A stretch of DNA of 64,000 nucleotides from Deltaproteobacteria bacterium (GTDB taxonomy: Bacteria > Myxococcota_A > Polyangia > Polyangiales > Houyiibacteriaceae): contig JAEPMI010000001.1 of the NCBI GenBank assembly GCA_017644045.1, positions 550,470 through 614,469 of the forward strand, in the 5' to 3' direction. Below the pieces are notes generated by a model. That model was not told the origin of the DNA. It ran no database searches and saw only the letters and a program-made list of their open reading frames with translations. The position numbers and the translations under genes are program-made. Shown piece by piece: positions 7,325 through 15,060 of the stretch (position 1 is its first letter; every line of letters begins with the position of its first letter).

Positions 7325-8365
7325 TCAGCCGGCGGAGATTTCGCCGCAGGTGTTGGGGTCGACGCAGACCCAGCAGCCGTCCTTCACGATGGCCACACCG
7401 CTGGTACCGCACTCGGGGCGACTCTCGTCGCACACGGGCTCACCCTCGTGACCACAGGGGTTGGGCACGCAGTCCGGCGCGCAGTCGAGACACGCGGGGC
7501 AGGAGCCACGAGCGCAGCCGTTGCAGTACATCGACTCGGGACAGTCGAGGTCGGAGGTGCAGCCGGGCTCTGGCGAGCAGCTGCCGTGGTAGCTCTCGCA
7601 ATCGCTCATGCTGGGGTAGATGCGGCCGCAGTCGACGCCGACGCAGTCGCAGCCCGAGATGCCCTCGCAGTAGGCGCCGTTCCAGCGAACGCCGAGCACG
7701 GCGTCGCAGTCCCCCTGACCGTAGGCACGCATCGGCTCGCAGGTCGGGGCCGGGCAGTCGGGGACGATGCACATCGAGTCGGCCGGCTGGCAGTTGTCGG
7801 CGATGCCGGGGCAGCCGCCGGGGCAGCACTGTTCGTCGGCCCCGCAGACGTCGTCACCGCAGGGTTCGCAGGCCGAGGGATCGGGGTCGCCGCAGGAGGT
7901 GCCAGCCGGGACACAAGTGCCCAGACCCGCGGGGTCGCATCCGAAGCAGCACTGAGCGCCGGCGCCACAGTCGGCGTCGTTCGCGCAGTCTCTGGGGCAG
8001 TCGATGGGCGGGCAGACGCCATCGGGTCCGCTACAGTGGGACTCGCCGCCGAAGCAGCCCGGGCAGCAGACCGCGCCTTCCTCGGTACAGACCTCACCGC
8101 TACACACGACGGGCTCGGGGCACGCGATGGTGGTGCATCCCGCGCCCTCGGGGGCGCAGATGCCGCAGCTCGCGTTGCAGCAGTAGGTCCCGTCGGTGCA
8201 GGTGTTCGCGCCGCAGGGCTCGCCGTTGCTGCCGTCGGCACGCGGGCCGGCATCGGAGCTGGTGCCGCCGTCGTCGGAGCCGATCATCACCGAGCTGGAG
8301 CAGCCGGCGAACGCGAGGGTGCCCAAGGCGAGGGCGAAGAAGAAAAGGGTCTGTCGAATGGTCAT
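7325..8365 (-). CDS. Cys-rich putative lipoprotein
   Basis: ATG at 8365 is preceded by GGGAGG at good spacing and opens a lipoprotein signal (FFFALALGTLAFAGC, Cys21). The remaining ~325 residues hold dozens of cysteines in short CxxC, CC and CxxCG modules (such as TYCCNASCGIC, AVCCPGCFGG, EQCCPGGCPG), with repeated Asp/Gly-rich spacers, as in many secreted myxobacterial proteins thought to be disulphide-stabilised. There is no catalytic motif I recognise. It is probably a cell-surface or outer-membrane-anchored structural or binding protein (inference). It is transcribed alone, with its own terminator at 7219-7261. Confidence 0.8.
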   Translation of the reverse strand: MTIRQTLFFFALALGTLAFAGCSSSVMIGSDDGGTSSDAGPRADGSNGEPCGANTCTDGTYCCNASCGICAPEGAGCTTIACPEPVVCSGEVCTEEGAVCCPGCFGGESHCSGPDGVCPPIDCPRDCANDADCGAGAQCCFGCDPAGLGTCVPAGTSCGDPDPSACEPCGDDVCGADEQCCPGGCPGIADNCQPADSMCIVPDCPAPTCEPMRAYGQGDCDAVLGVRWNGAYCEGISGCDCVGVDCGRIYPSMSDCESYHGSCSPEPGCTSDLDCPESMYCNGCARGSCPACLDCAPDCVPNPCGHEGEPVCDESRPECGTSGVAIVKDGCWVCVDPNTCGEISAG

Positions 8366-8380
8366 CGGGGTGCCTCCCAG

Positions 8381-8399
8381 CCGACCGTCTCTCGGTCGG
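8381..8399. promoter_or_regulatory. 7-bp perfect inverted repeat in the leader of the 8365 gene
   Basis: CCGACCG, a 5-base spacer, then CGGTCGG. It lies immediately upstream of the ribosome site of the Cys-rich lipoprotein gene. It could be an operator or a leader hairpin; the sequence alone does not decide. Confidence 0.3.
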
Positions 8400-8447
8400 T
8401 TCTGATGGGTACGTGGCCCACCTCGGCTCGATCCGTCACAAAATCTT

Positions 8448-9302
8448 TCAATCGGCACATGTGCGGCTCACGCGACCACGCAAGGGCGAGCCGGGGTGGG
8501 CTCGCAGGAAGCGCTCCGCGAGCGGTCGCCCTTCCGTGGTCCGGCCTGCGCCGCAGAGGGAGATCGCGCGCGCTCCCTCGCGCTCGACGGCGAGGCTACC
8601 ACTGGGGAAGCGGCTCGCGTGCTCGCCGAGAATACGCAGTGCTTCCGTGTGGTTGCCCGCATTCGCCGCGGCATGGGCGCGACGGATGAGCCCGAGCTCC
8701 GCCGCGAGCGTGTCCGGGTCGGCGACGGGCTCGGGCGAAGGTGCCACGGTCGGCGCGGCGGACGGTTCGGGAACCCGCCGCGTGGTCGAGGGGACCCGAG
8801 AGGCCGCTGGCGCATCCGGCACAGTTTGACCCAACCGCTCGGGCTCTGGTTCTGGCTCGGGCTCGGGCATCTCGGGAGCGAGCTCGACCTCGGGCACTGG
8901 GGCGGACGCCCGGTCAGCCGCCGGTGCCTCCGGAACGACGTCCGGGGACTCCGCGGGCTCGGCCGGCTCGGCGGCCACCACGACTTCGTCGTCCGGAGCG
9001 AGCGTCGCCACCCCGCCGGCGACGCCGGCTCCGACCAGACCGATCGCGACGCCGATCCACACCTTCGCCGCGAGGGTGCTGCCGATCGCGCCGGTGGCTC
9101 CTGCCGCTCCGCCGGTCGCCGCGGCAGCGGTCGCTGCGGTTCCTCCGGCCGCGCTCGCCGCGCCGGTGGCGGCGACGGCAGCCAGGACGCGCCGACGAAC
9201 GCGGTGACGGTCCTTCGCGGTCGGCTCGTCGAGCCCTCGGACCGAATCGAGAAATGCGGCCGCGTCGGTGTCGAGCTCGGCCTCGCCGTGGTCCTGCTTC
9301 AT
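8448..9302 (-). CDS. membrane-anchored anti-sigma-factor-like protein with TPR-like C-terminus
   Basis: ATG at 9302 overlaps the stop of the sigma-factor gene (ATGA), and the 284-residue product has the layout of a sigma partner: an acidic cytoplasmic N-terminus (~1-50), one Gly/Ala-rich region ending in a membrane helix (KVWIGVAIGLVGAGVAGG, ~85-105), a long Pro/Glu/Ala linker (~110-190), and a helical C-terminal part resembling tetratricopeptide units (AHAAANAGNHTEALRILGEHASRFPSG). The zinc-type HxxxCxxC anti-sigma motif is absent, so assignment rests on position and topology. It would hold the sigma factor at the inner membrane and sense the periplasm (inference). Confidence 0.65.
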   Translation of the reverse strand: MKQDHGEAELDTDAAAFLDSVRGLDEPTAKDRHRVRRRVLAAVAATGAASAAGGTAATAAAATGGAAGATGAIGSTLAAKVWIGVAIGLVGAGVAGGVATLAPDDEVVVAAEPAEPAESPDVVPEAPAADRASAPVPEVELAPEMPEPEPEPEPERLGQTVPDAPAASRVPSTTRRVPEPSAAPTVAPSPEPVADPDTLAAELGLIRRAHAAANAGNHTEALRILGEHASRFPSGSLAVEREGARAISLCGAGRTTEGRPLAERFLRAHPGSPLRGRVSRTCAD

Positions 9303-9916
9303 GAGTCGCCTCGTTCCTTGGCTTCGATGGCACGCATGCGGGCGAGGGCCCGCTCGAAAGCCCGCCGCGCGAGGCGCAGACGGGAGTAGACGGTGTTGAG
9401 CTTGGCGCCGGTCAGCTCGACGATCTCCGGCGCGCTCATCTGCTCGAGCTCGGAGAGGACGAAGACCTCGCGCTGCTCGTCGGGCAGCTGATCGAGGAGC
9501 TCGCGCAGCTGCGCGAGTCGCTGGGACTGCGCGGCCTTCCCTTCGGGATCGGCAGCGGGCGCCTCGACGGGCCCCGCTTCGTCGATGGCCGTCTCCCGGC
9601 GGCGGGAACGCTTCTTCCGGTGGTCCGCGACGACGCGGCGCGCGATGCCGTAGAGCCAGGTCCGGACGGACGAGCGCCCCTCGAAGTCGCCGAGCTTTCG
9701 GTGGACCACCACGAAGACGTCCTGAACCACGTCGTCCACCGCCCCTTCCTCGGCGCCGAAACGGCGGGCGAGCCGCCACACGAAGTCGAAATGCTGCTGG
9801 TAGACCGCGTCGAAGGTGGGCAGGTCGTCGGTCGTCGGCGCAGCCGCGTGGGCGGCTGCCTCGGCGGTAGCGGTCAACACATCCCCTCTGTGGGATGACG
9901 GGGCGGGATCCGTCAC
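9299..9916 (-). CDS. ECF-type RNA polymerase sigma factor
   Basis: GTG at 9916 gives 205 residues (GTG about 45 bases further in is an alternative). Sigma region 2 is clear: YQQHFDFVWRLARRFG and DVVQDVFVVVHRKL, then RTWLYGIARRVVADHRKK (region 2.4 and DNA-binding end, ~65-105). Region 4 follows: QLPDEQREVFVLSELEQMSAPEIVELTGAKLNTVYSRL (~145-185), with the helix-turn-helix of ECF sigma factors. It should redirect RNA polymerase to a small regulon. The gene lies 19 bases after the outer-membrane-protein gene and overlaps the anti-sigma-like gene by 4 bases, making a three-gene unit. Confidence 0.93.
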   Translation of the reverse strand: MTDPAPSSHRGDVLTATAEAAAHAAAPTTDDLPTFDAVYQQHFDFVWRLARRFGAEEGAVDDVVQDVFVVVHRKLGDFEGRSSVRTWLYGIARRVVADHRKKRSRRRETAIDEAGPVEAPAADPEGKAAQSQRLAQLRELLDQLPDEQREVFVLSELEQMSAPEIVELTGAKLNTVYSRLRLARRAFERALARMRAIEAKERGDS

Positions 9917-9935
9917 GACGCCCCATTGTAGGCGC

Positions 9936-11192
9936 TCATCGGGCCGGATAGCGCAGGACCAACCCCACCCGGCCGACGAGCGCGTTCGGCCGGTGGGCCG
10001 CACCGAGGCCGAGGATCTCGAAGCGAGGTCGAGTGGTGGCGGCCCGGAGGTCGGCTTCGACCCCCAGCCCGACGCGGCCCACGCGGACGAATACCCGCGC
10101 CAAGGCACCGACGAGCGCCAGCGCGCCGACCCCTCGATCGGGATCGGAGATGCCCGCGCTGGCACCGCTCAGCACCGCGACGTCGAGCACGGCTGCCGCG
10201 TCGAAGTGGACCACGCTCCGAACGAAGCCGGCCCCGAGCTGCGCTCGCCCCATGAACCCGAAGAAGCGAGCGCTGGCGTCCGGTCCCTCGGGGCGGCTCA
10301 CGGTGGTCTCGCGCGGGAAGAGTCCAGCGACCCCGACCCCAGCCCGCAGCCGCCGTCGCTCGAGGCGGCCCCCGAACGCCAGACCAGCGGCGGGCCCCGG
10401 CAGGACGCCGAGCTCGAGGAAGAGGGACGCGTCGAGGGAAAGGCGAGTCGGCCAGTGGATCGGACCGGAGGGTGACGAGGGAGTGCCGGGCGGTGGCAGG
10501 GGCTCGGCCTCCGACTCCGACGACCGACTGCCGATCTCCGACTCCGATGACCGACCGCCGATCTCCGACGACCGACTGCCGATCTCCGACTCCGACGATC
10601 GACTGCCGACCTCCGACGACCGACCGCCGACCTCCGATGACCGACCGTCGACCTCCGATGACGGACCGTCGACCTCCGATGACCGACCGCCGACCTCCGA
10701 CGACCGACCACCGACCTCCGATGACCGACCGCCGATCTCCGTCGGCGAATCCAGCGCCGCCCCGGCCTCCATCACCACCGTCTCGGGCAACGCCGGCGCT
10801 TCGCCCTCGCTCCCGGCCTCGGCGACCGCTCCCGGATCCACCGTGAGCGCCACCAGCAGCGCCGCCGCCTCGGCCAACGCCGCGCAGTCCCCCGCGCGCA
10901 GCACGCGCGATCCGAGCGCCGTGCCGTCGGCATCGCCGATCGTCAGCGTGAGCGAGAACGTCCCTTCCTCGGTCGCGGCGATCTCGCCGGTCACGCGGAC
11001 GTGGTTCCGTTGCCCGTCGGGGTCGCCCCCGAGAAGCCGCGCCACCTCCGCGTCCAGGCTCGCATCGGTGCCGCAGGGCGCGCCCTCCGGCACTTGCCAC
11101 GAACGCACCATCACCGGCGCCGGCTGCGCGACGCCCCGCGCGCAGACGAGCACGGCGAGCGAGCACAGCGCAGCAGCCACGCGACAAAGCAC
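9936..11192 (-). CDS. secreted outer-membrane-type protein with central heptapeptide repeat array
   Basis: GTG at 11192 opens a signal peptide (CSLAVLVCARGVAQPA). Residues ~27-140 form a domain with a conserved-looking pair of Cys (APCGTDASLDAEVARLL, RAGDCAALAEAAALLVALTV) that I cannot name. Residues ~152-230 are a heptapeptide array (EVGGRSS-type, 11 units) encoded by a 21-bp minisatellite. The last ~170 residues alternate hydrophobic and Gly/Arg strands (SLFLELGVLPGPAAGLAFGG, AQLGAGFVRSVVHFDAAAVLDV, RVGLGVEADLRA) and end LVLRYPAR, suggesting a beta-barrel. It lies upstream of the sigma and anti-sigma-like genes, so it may be the surface sensor or the target of that system (inference). Confidence 0.7.
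   Translation of the reverse strand: MLCRVAAALCSLAVLVCARGVAQPAPVMVRSWQVPEGAPCGTDASLDAEVARLLGGDPDGQRNHVRVTGEIAATEEGTFSLTLTIGDADGTALGSRVLRAGDCAALAEAAALLVALTVDPGAVAEAGSEGEAPALPETVVMEAGAALDSPTEIGGRSSEVGGRSSEVGGRSSEVDGPSSEVDGRSSEVGGRSSEVGSRSSESEIGSRSSEIGGRSSESEIGSRSSESEAEPLPPPGTPSSPSGPIHWPTRLSLDASLFLELGVLPGPAAGLAFGGRLERRRLRAGVGVAGLFPRETTVSRPEGPDASARFFGFMGRAQLGAGFVRSVVHFDAAAVLDVAVLSGASAGISDPDRGVGALALVGALARVFVRVGRVGLGVEADLRAATTRPRFEILGLGAAHRPNALVGRVGLVLRYPAR
10508..10740. repeat. 21-bp in-frame minisatellite
   Basis: About eleven tandem units, most 21 bp long and encoding EVGGRSS or close variants; two are stretched to 27 bp (ESEIGSRSS). Every length change is a multiple of three, so the frame of the host gene is kept. 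Because the unit is divisible by three and lacks stops, neighbouring frames are open across it too. Confidence 0.9.
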
Positions 11193-11281
11193 ACCCGAGC
11201 CTTAGCCCGGAAGAATCGCCGGAGTCGAGCGGAAGGTCGGCGGAGCAGGGGGCGGAGTCTTCGTGCTAGCGTCTGGAACCG

Positions 11282-11722
11282 ATGCTTGGCGAGGGGAACG
11301 TCGCGACGCTCGCGGGAGTGGAGGCCGAGCGCATCGAGCTCGTGCGCTGCACGCTCCTCATCGCGGCGCCGGCCCCCTGCGTCCTCGCGACCCAGGTGAA
11401 GGGACTCGGCTCACTCCAACTGGTGAAGCGAATCATCGCGTTCGGCGACGGGCTGCTCCAGCGGAGCCCCTACATCCGCATCTTCCACGATTTCTCCGAG
11501 GTCGAAGGCTACAAGTCGAACGCACGCAAGGAGCTCGTCGACTGGGGCGTGAGGCGGCGGGGCGAGATCCGCGACACCAACGTCCTCTTCCGATCGAAGG
11601 TGGTGGCGCTGGGCATCACGCTCGCCACGGTCCTGCTCAAGGATCAGGTGGTCGGGTACTCGAGTCGGCCACAGTTCGAAGCCGCGAGGCGCCGAGCCAT
11701 CCTCGAGAGCCCGGGTGTGTAG
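11282..11722 (+). CDS. hypothetical protein
   Basis: ATG at 11282 gives 146 residues with no signal peptide or membrane segment. Secondary-structure pattern by eye is alternating strands and helices: VRCTLLIAAPAPCVLATQV, YIRIFHDFSEVEGY, then helix KSNARKELVDWGVRRRGEIRD, then TNVLFRSKVVALGITLATVLLKD and a final helix rich in Arg/Glu. The strand-helix spacing is reminiscent of small STAS/SpoIIAA-like proteins, but I see no decisive motif, so this is only a suggestion. It stands alone between the divergent OMP/sigma unit and the HD-hydrolase gene. Confidence 0.65.
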   Translation: MLGEGNVATLAGVEAERIELVRCTLLIAAPAPCVLATQVKGLGSLQLVKRIIAFGDGLLQRSPYIRIFHDFSEVEGYKSNARKELVDWGVRRRGEIRDTNVLFRSKVVALGITLATVLLKDQVVGYSSRPQFEAARRRAILESPGV

Positions 11723-11765
11723 CCCGCCCCCGAAGAACGTCTCTCCCCCGAGGTAGGGTCCCGCC

Positions 11766-12461
11766 ATGGATGGACGAGCCGAGGTACTGGCGGCGATCGA
11801 GACCGATGCGCGGCTCGCCGCGATTCGTGACGAGGCGGCCGCCCGGATGGGCGCCGACCCGGACCCGGGGCACGACCTGGAGCACGCGCTCCGCGTCGCG
11901 CTGTGGACGGTGCGGCTGGCGGAGGCCGAGGGTGGCGTGGACCGCGCCGAAGCGATCGCGGCCGCGCTGCTGCACGACGTGGTGAACCTGCCCAAAGACC
12001 ACCCCGAGCGGGCCAGCGCCAGCGCGCGCTCCGCCGACGTCGCCCGGGAGCTGCTCCCGGCGCACGGGTTCGACGGCGACGCGACCGCTCGCGTGGCCGA
12101 GGCGATCCGCGATCACAGCTTCAGCCGGGGCGCGACGCCCACGACCACGCTCGGTCGCGCACTGCAAGACGCCGACCGGCTCGAGGCCCTCGGTGCTCTC
12201 GGTCTGTGCCGAACGCTGTCGACCGGAGCGAAGATGGGTGCCGCGTACGCGCACCCGGAGGATCCCTTCGGGGAGGCTCGCTCGCTCGACGACCGTCGCT
12301 ACACCGTGGACCACTTCTACGAGAAGCTGCTCCGACTGCCCGAGACGCTCCAGACCGAAGCAGGTCGCGCGGAGGCCGCCAAGCGAGCCGCGTTCTTGGA
12401 GCAGTTCCTGGTGCAGCTCGGCGAGGAGCTCGGGGTCCCCGCGCGGCTCACTCGCAGCTGA
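11766..12461 (+). CDS. HD-domain phosphohydrolase
   Basis: This 231-residue protein shows the HD superfamily metal ligands in order: H in GHDLEHALRV (~37-46), the HD pair in AAALLHDVVNLP (~65-76), a further His in RDHSFSRG (~114) and Asp in LQDADRLEALG (~131-141), as in YedJ/YpgQ-type nucleotide phosphohydrolases. The region ending FLVQLGEELG is helical. The substrate is unknown. Its 3' end overlaps the end of the opposing 5'-nucleotidase gene by 14 bases, so the two transcripts are complementary at their tails. Confidence 0.9.
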   Translation: MDGRAEVLAAIETDARLAAIRDEAAARMGADPDPGHDLEHALRVALWTVRLAEAEGGVDRAEAIAAALLHDVVNLPKDHPERASASARSADVARELLPAHGFDGDATARVAEAIRDHSFSRGATPTTTLGRALQDADRLEALGALGLCRTLSTGAKMGAAYAHPEDPFGEARSLDDRRYTVDHFYEKLLRLPETLQTEAGRAEAAKRAAFLEQFLVQLGEELGVPARLTRS

Positions 12462-14145
12462 TCGGTCGAGCCGACGGGAGCTCCCAACGCGGGTGCGCGG
12501 GGTCGAAGAAGGACGCGGGGTCGAGCTCCCCGCCCGCGGTGCGGAGGTGATCGGCGATCTGCTCGCGAACCGGCTCGCCGTCCTCGATGGCGATCGCGCT
12601 CCGGTCGACACCCTCGAACGCCGGGGTGGTCGCCAGGTAGTCGCTGGTCAGTAGGGTCAGCGTTCGGCGATCGGAGATGGGACGCCCACGTCGGTCACGA
12701 AGGGTGACCTGGAGCTCGGTGCCGCGACAGGTCGCCTGCACGGTGAAGCCGCTGCCGATCAGGATGCCGCCCGAGCCACGGAGGTTCTCGGCCACGATGG
12801 CCTTCAGCTGTGCGCCGGTGAGACGCACGGTCGCGAAGAGGTTGTCGAAGGGAAACGCCTCGTAGAGAGCGCCGTAGGTCATCGGGCCGGCGGGTACGTT
12901 GGCTCGGACACCACCCGCGTTGAGGAGCGCGACGTCGACGTCCGGGTGGACCGCGACCATCTCGTCGGCGAGCAGGTTCCCGAGCGCGGACTCGGCCCGA
13001 TAGTCGCGCGTGACCTCGGCGGTGGCGCGGGTCTCGCCCAGGGGCTCCGCGATGCGGGCGCGGGCGCGCTCCAGCGCCGGCATGACCGCCGTCAGGACGC
13101 GTGGGTCGGGGGTGACGTTCGCCTCGAGGTACTGCCCCGGCTCGCAGTCGCTGAGGCCACGCTCGGGTGTGGCGCACACGTCGCGGATGGGATGGACGAT
13201 CCGGTCGACGAGCGCGCCTTCCTCGAAGACGAAGTCCACCCGACCGAAGCCGGTCGCGAGCGCGCCGGTCTCGACCACGGCGACCCCCTGGACCTCTGCG
13301 ATCACGCGTTTGTGGGTATGCCCGGCCGCGACCATGTCGACGAGACCGCGGGGCAGCTCCTGGACCACGTCCATGATCTCGCCGGCGCACTGCGTGGGCT
13401 CGTCCTCGTCGCACTCGCCGCCGGCGTGAGCGAGGACGACGACCAGCTGCGCGCCCTGCTCACGGAGCGCGCGCGCCTCGGTGGCGATGGTCTCCGCCAG
13501 CGGCGCGATGGCGAGGGTGCGCACGTTGGCGGCGATGGTCGTGGAGAGCGTGTCCTCGGTCGTGACGCCGATCATGCCCACCCTCACGCCGCCCCGCTCC
13601 ACCAGCGCCGAAGGCACGACGTTGGGCCAGTCGGGCGATCCACCGGCGGCGAGCCGGATGTTGGCGGCGAGGAAAGGGAACTCCGCTTCCGACGCGCGCG
13701 CCTTCAGCGCGCCGAAAGGGTCGTCGTCGTCGTCGCCCGGCGTCGCGCGATCGCCGACCGGACCGTAGTCGAACTCGTGGTTGCCGATCGTCACCGCGTC
13801 GTAGCCGAGTGCGTTGAACGCAGCGACGCCGGTGGCGCCCTCGTCCATGTTGGACGCGATGGTCCCCTGCCACATGTCGCCGGCGTCGATGAGCAGGACC
13901 CCACCGTCGTGCTCTCGGAGCCGCCGGAGGATGCGGACGTACCCGCCGAAGTCGGGGAGCCGCTCCAGGTGGCCGTGAATGTCGTTGGTCGCGACGATGG
14001 TCACGACCCGGCGGCGAGCCGCCTCCGCTTCGACCGATGGGATCGACTCGAGCGGCGGGATGGTCGGCGGCGGGGTCACCTCGCTCGTCGCACAGCCGAC
14101 GATCAGGAGCAGCGAGAGCGAGCGCAGGGTGCGGGCGGTGACCAT
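12448..14145 (-). CDS. 5'-nucleotidase / UshA-family metallophosphoesterase, lipoprotein
   Basis: The 565-residue protein begins with a lipoprotein signal (LLLIVGC, Cys18) and so acts in the periplasm or at the cell surface. The calcineurin-like metal centre is complete: TNDIHGHLE (~51), DAGDMWQG (~85), GNHEFDYG (~120), VVLAHAGGE (~240) and AGHTHKR (~274). The C-terminal substrate-binding half has the family marks NLLADEMV, ALLNAGGVRANVPAG and YEAFPFDN. It should release phosphate from nucleotides or related esters and so help scavenging. Transcribed alone; it converges on the HD gene and diverges from the thioesterase gene at 14201. Confidence 0.94.
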   Translation of the reverse strand: MVTARTLRSLSLLLIVGCATSEVTPPPTIPPLESIPSVEAEAARRRVVTIVATNDIHGHLERLPDFGGYVRILRRLREHDGGVLLIDAGDMWQGTIASNMDEGATGVAAFNALGYDAVTIGNHEFDYGPVGDRATPGDDDDDPFGALKARASEAEFPFLAANIRLAAGGSPDWPNVVPSALVERGGVRVGMIGVTTEDTLSTTIAANVRTLAIAPLAETIATEARALREQGAQLVVVLAHAGGECDEDEPTQCAGEIMDVVQELPRGLVDMVAAGHTHKRVIAEVQGVAVVETGALATGFGRVDFVFEEGALVDRIVHPIRDVCATPERGLSDCEPGQYLEANVTPDPRVLTAVMPALERARARIAEPLGETRATAEVTRDYRAESALGNLLADEMVAVHPDVDVALLNAGGVRANVPAGPMTYGALYEAFPFDNLFATVRLTGAQLKAIVAENLRGSGGILIGSGFTVQATCRGTELQVTLRDRRGRPISDRRTLTLLTSDYLATTPAFEGVDRSAIAIEDGEPVREQIADHLRTAGGELDPASFFDPAHPRWELPSARPISCE

Positions 14146-14200
14146 CGCGAGGTTCGTAGCGCCGGTCGGCGTGGCGAGGCAAGCGTGGTATCAGCGCGCG

Positions 14201-15025
14201 GTGACCGACGTGCCCCCGCTCCAGCGTTTTCCCGCGGCCCTTCCCCGCCATGCGTTCAGCGCGCGAAACGCCGCGCGCGCCGGCGATGTCTGGCGCTCCC
14301 TGCAGGAGGTCGCCGTGGAGGCGTCCACCCGCGTGGGCTGGGCGCCGATGCGATACCGCGCCGAGGGCTCGGCTTTCGTGATGCGCACGATGACCGTCGA
14401 CCACGTCCGCGAGGCGCGGTACGGCGAGACCCTCGAGGCGCGCACCTGGGTCCACCCGTTCAAGCGCGGCATCTTCTCGACCCGCGAGATCCGGATCCAC
14501 TCCGCCGAGGACGGCAGCCGCATCGCGACCGCGACCCAACAGTGGGTCCACGTCGACAGCACGATGAAGCCGGCTCGTGCGGGCGAGGGGCTGACCTCGG
14601 CGTTCGTCCCGCACGAGGAGCCGGGCGATCCAGGAGCCTCGCTCCCCGCCATCGAGAGCGAGCTCGACTCCGCCGTGCACCGCTTCGAGCTGACGCCCTG
14701 GTTCACCTGGATGGACCCGCTCGACCACGTGAACCACCCGGCCTACGTCGACTACTGCGACGAGGCGGTCGCGCGCGCAGCCCACGCGGCCGGCATCGCC
14801 CCACTGCAGCTGCGCCCACGCGCCGAGAAGATGACCTACAGCCGAGGGCTCGGGGCGCTGGAGGAGGCCGTCGTCGAGACCCAGCTCCGGGGGCGCACGG
14901 CCGATGGCGCCGTGGTGTGCGACCACCAGATCCTCCTGGCGGACGGCACGCTCTGCGCCCGGGGCACGACGGTCCGCGATCTCGCGGAGGGTTCGGTCGA
15001 CGCGCTCGCCGAGGCGCTCTCGTGA
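14201..15025 (+). CDS. acyl-ACP/acyl-CoA thioesterase-like double-hotdog protein
   Basis: GTG at 14201 gives 274 residues; the frame is open upstream, but there it runs antisense to the nucleotidase signal sequence. Two hotdog-type repeats are visible. The first includes VDHVREARYGETLEARTWVHPFKRGIFSTREIRI, and the second WFTWMDPLDHVNHPAYVDYCDEAVARAA with the usual Asp and His-Asn context of 4-hydroxybenzoyl-CoA and acyl-ACP thioesterases (catalytic D in LDHVNHPAYVDY). It should hydrolyse acyl thioesters in the cytoplasm; the chain is not predictable. The lipoprotein gene that follows starts 36 bases downstream. Confidence 0.82.
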   Translation: MTDVPPLQRFPAALPRHAFSARNAARAGDVWRSLQEVAVEASTRVGWAPMRYRAEGSAFVMRTMTVDHVREARYGETLEARTWVHPFKRGIFSTREIRIHSAEDGSRIATATQQWVHVDSTMKPARAGEGLTSAFVPHEEPGDPGASLPAIESELDSAVHRFELTPWFTWMDPLDHVNHPAYVDYCDEAVARAAHAAGIAPLQLRPRAEKMTYSRGLGALEEAVVETQLRGRTADGAVVCDHQILLADGTLCARGTTVRDLAEGSVDALAEALS

Positions 15026-15060
15026 GGAAGGGCGCCGCCGAAACGTCGTACGATGGCCTG

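Noticed and set aside
10508-10740. Possible CRISPR array
   Set aside because: Units are contiguous, 21-27 bp, without unique spacers, and keep one reading frame; there are no cas genes.
12946-15060. Extension of the 15061 lipoprotein frame over 2 kb upstream
   Set aside because: It runs across the nucleotidase and thioesterase genes without coding character; the lipoprotein signal begins at 15061.
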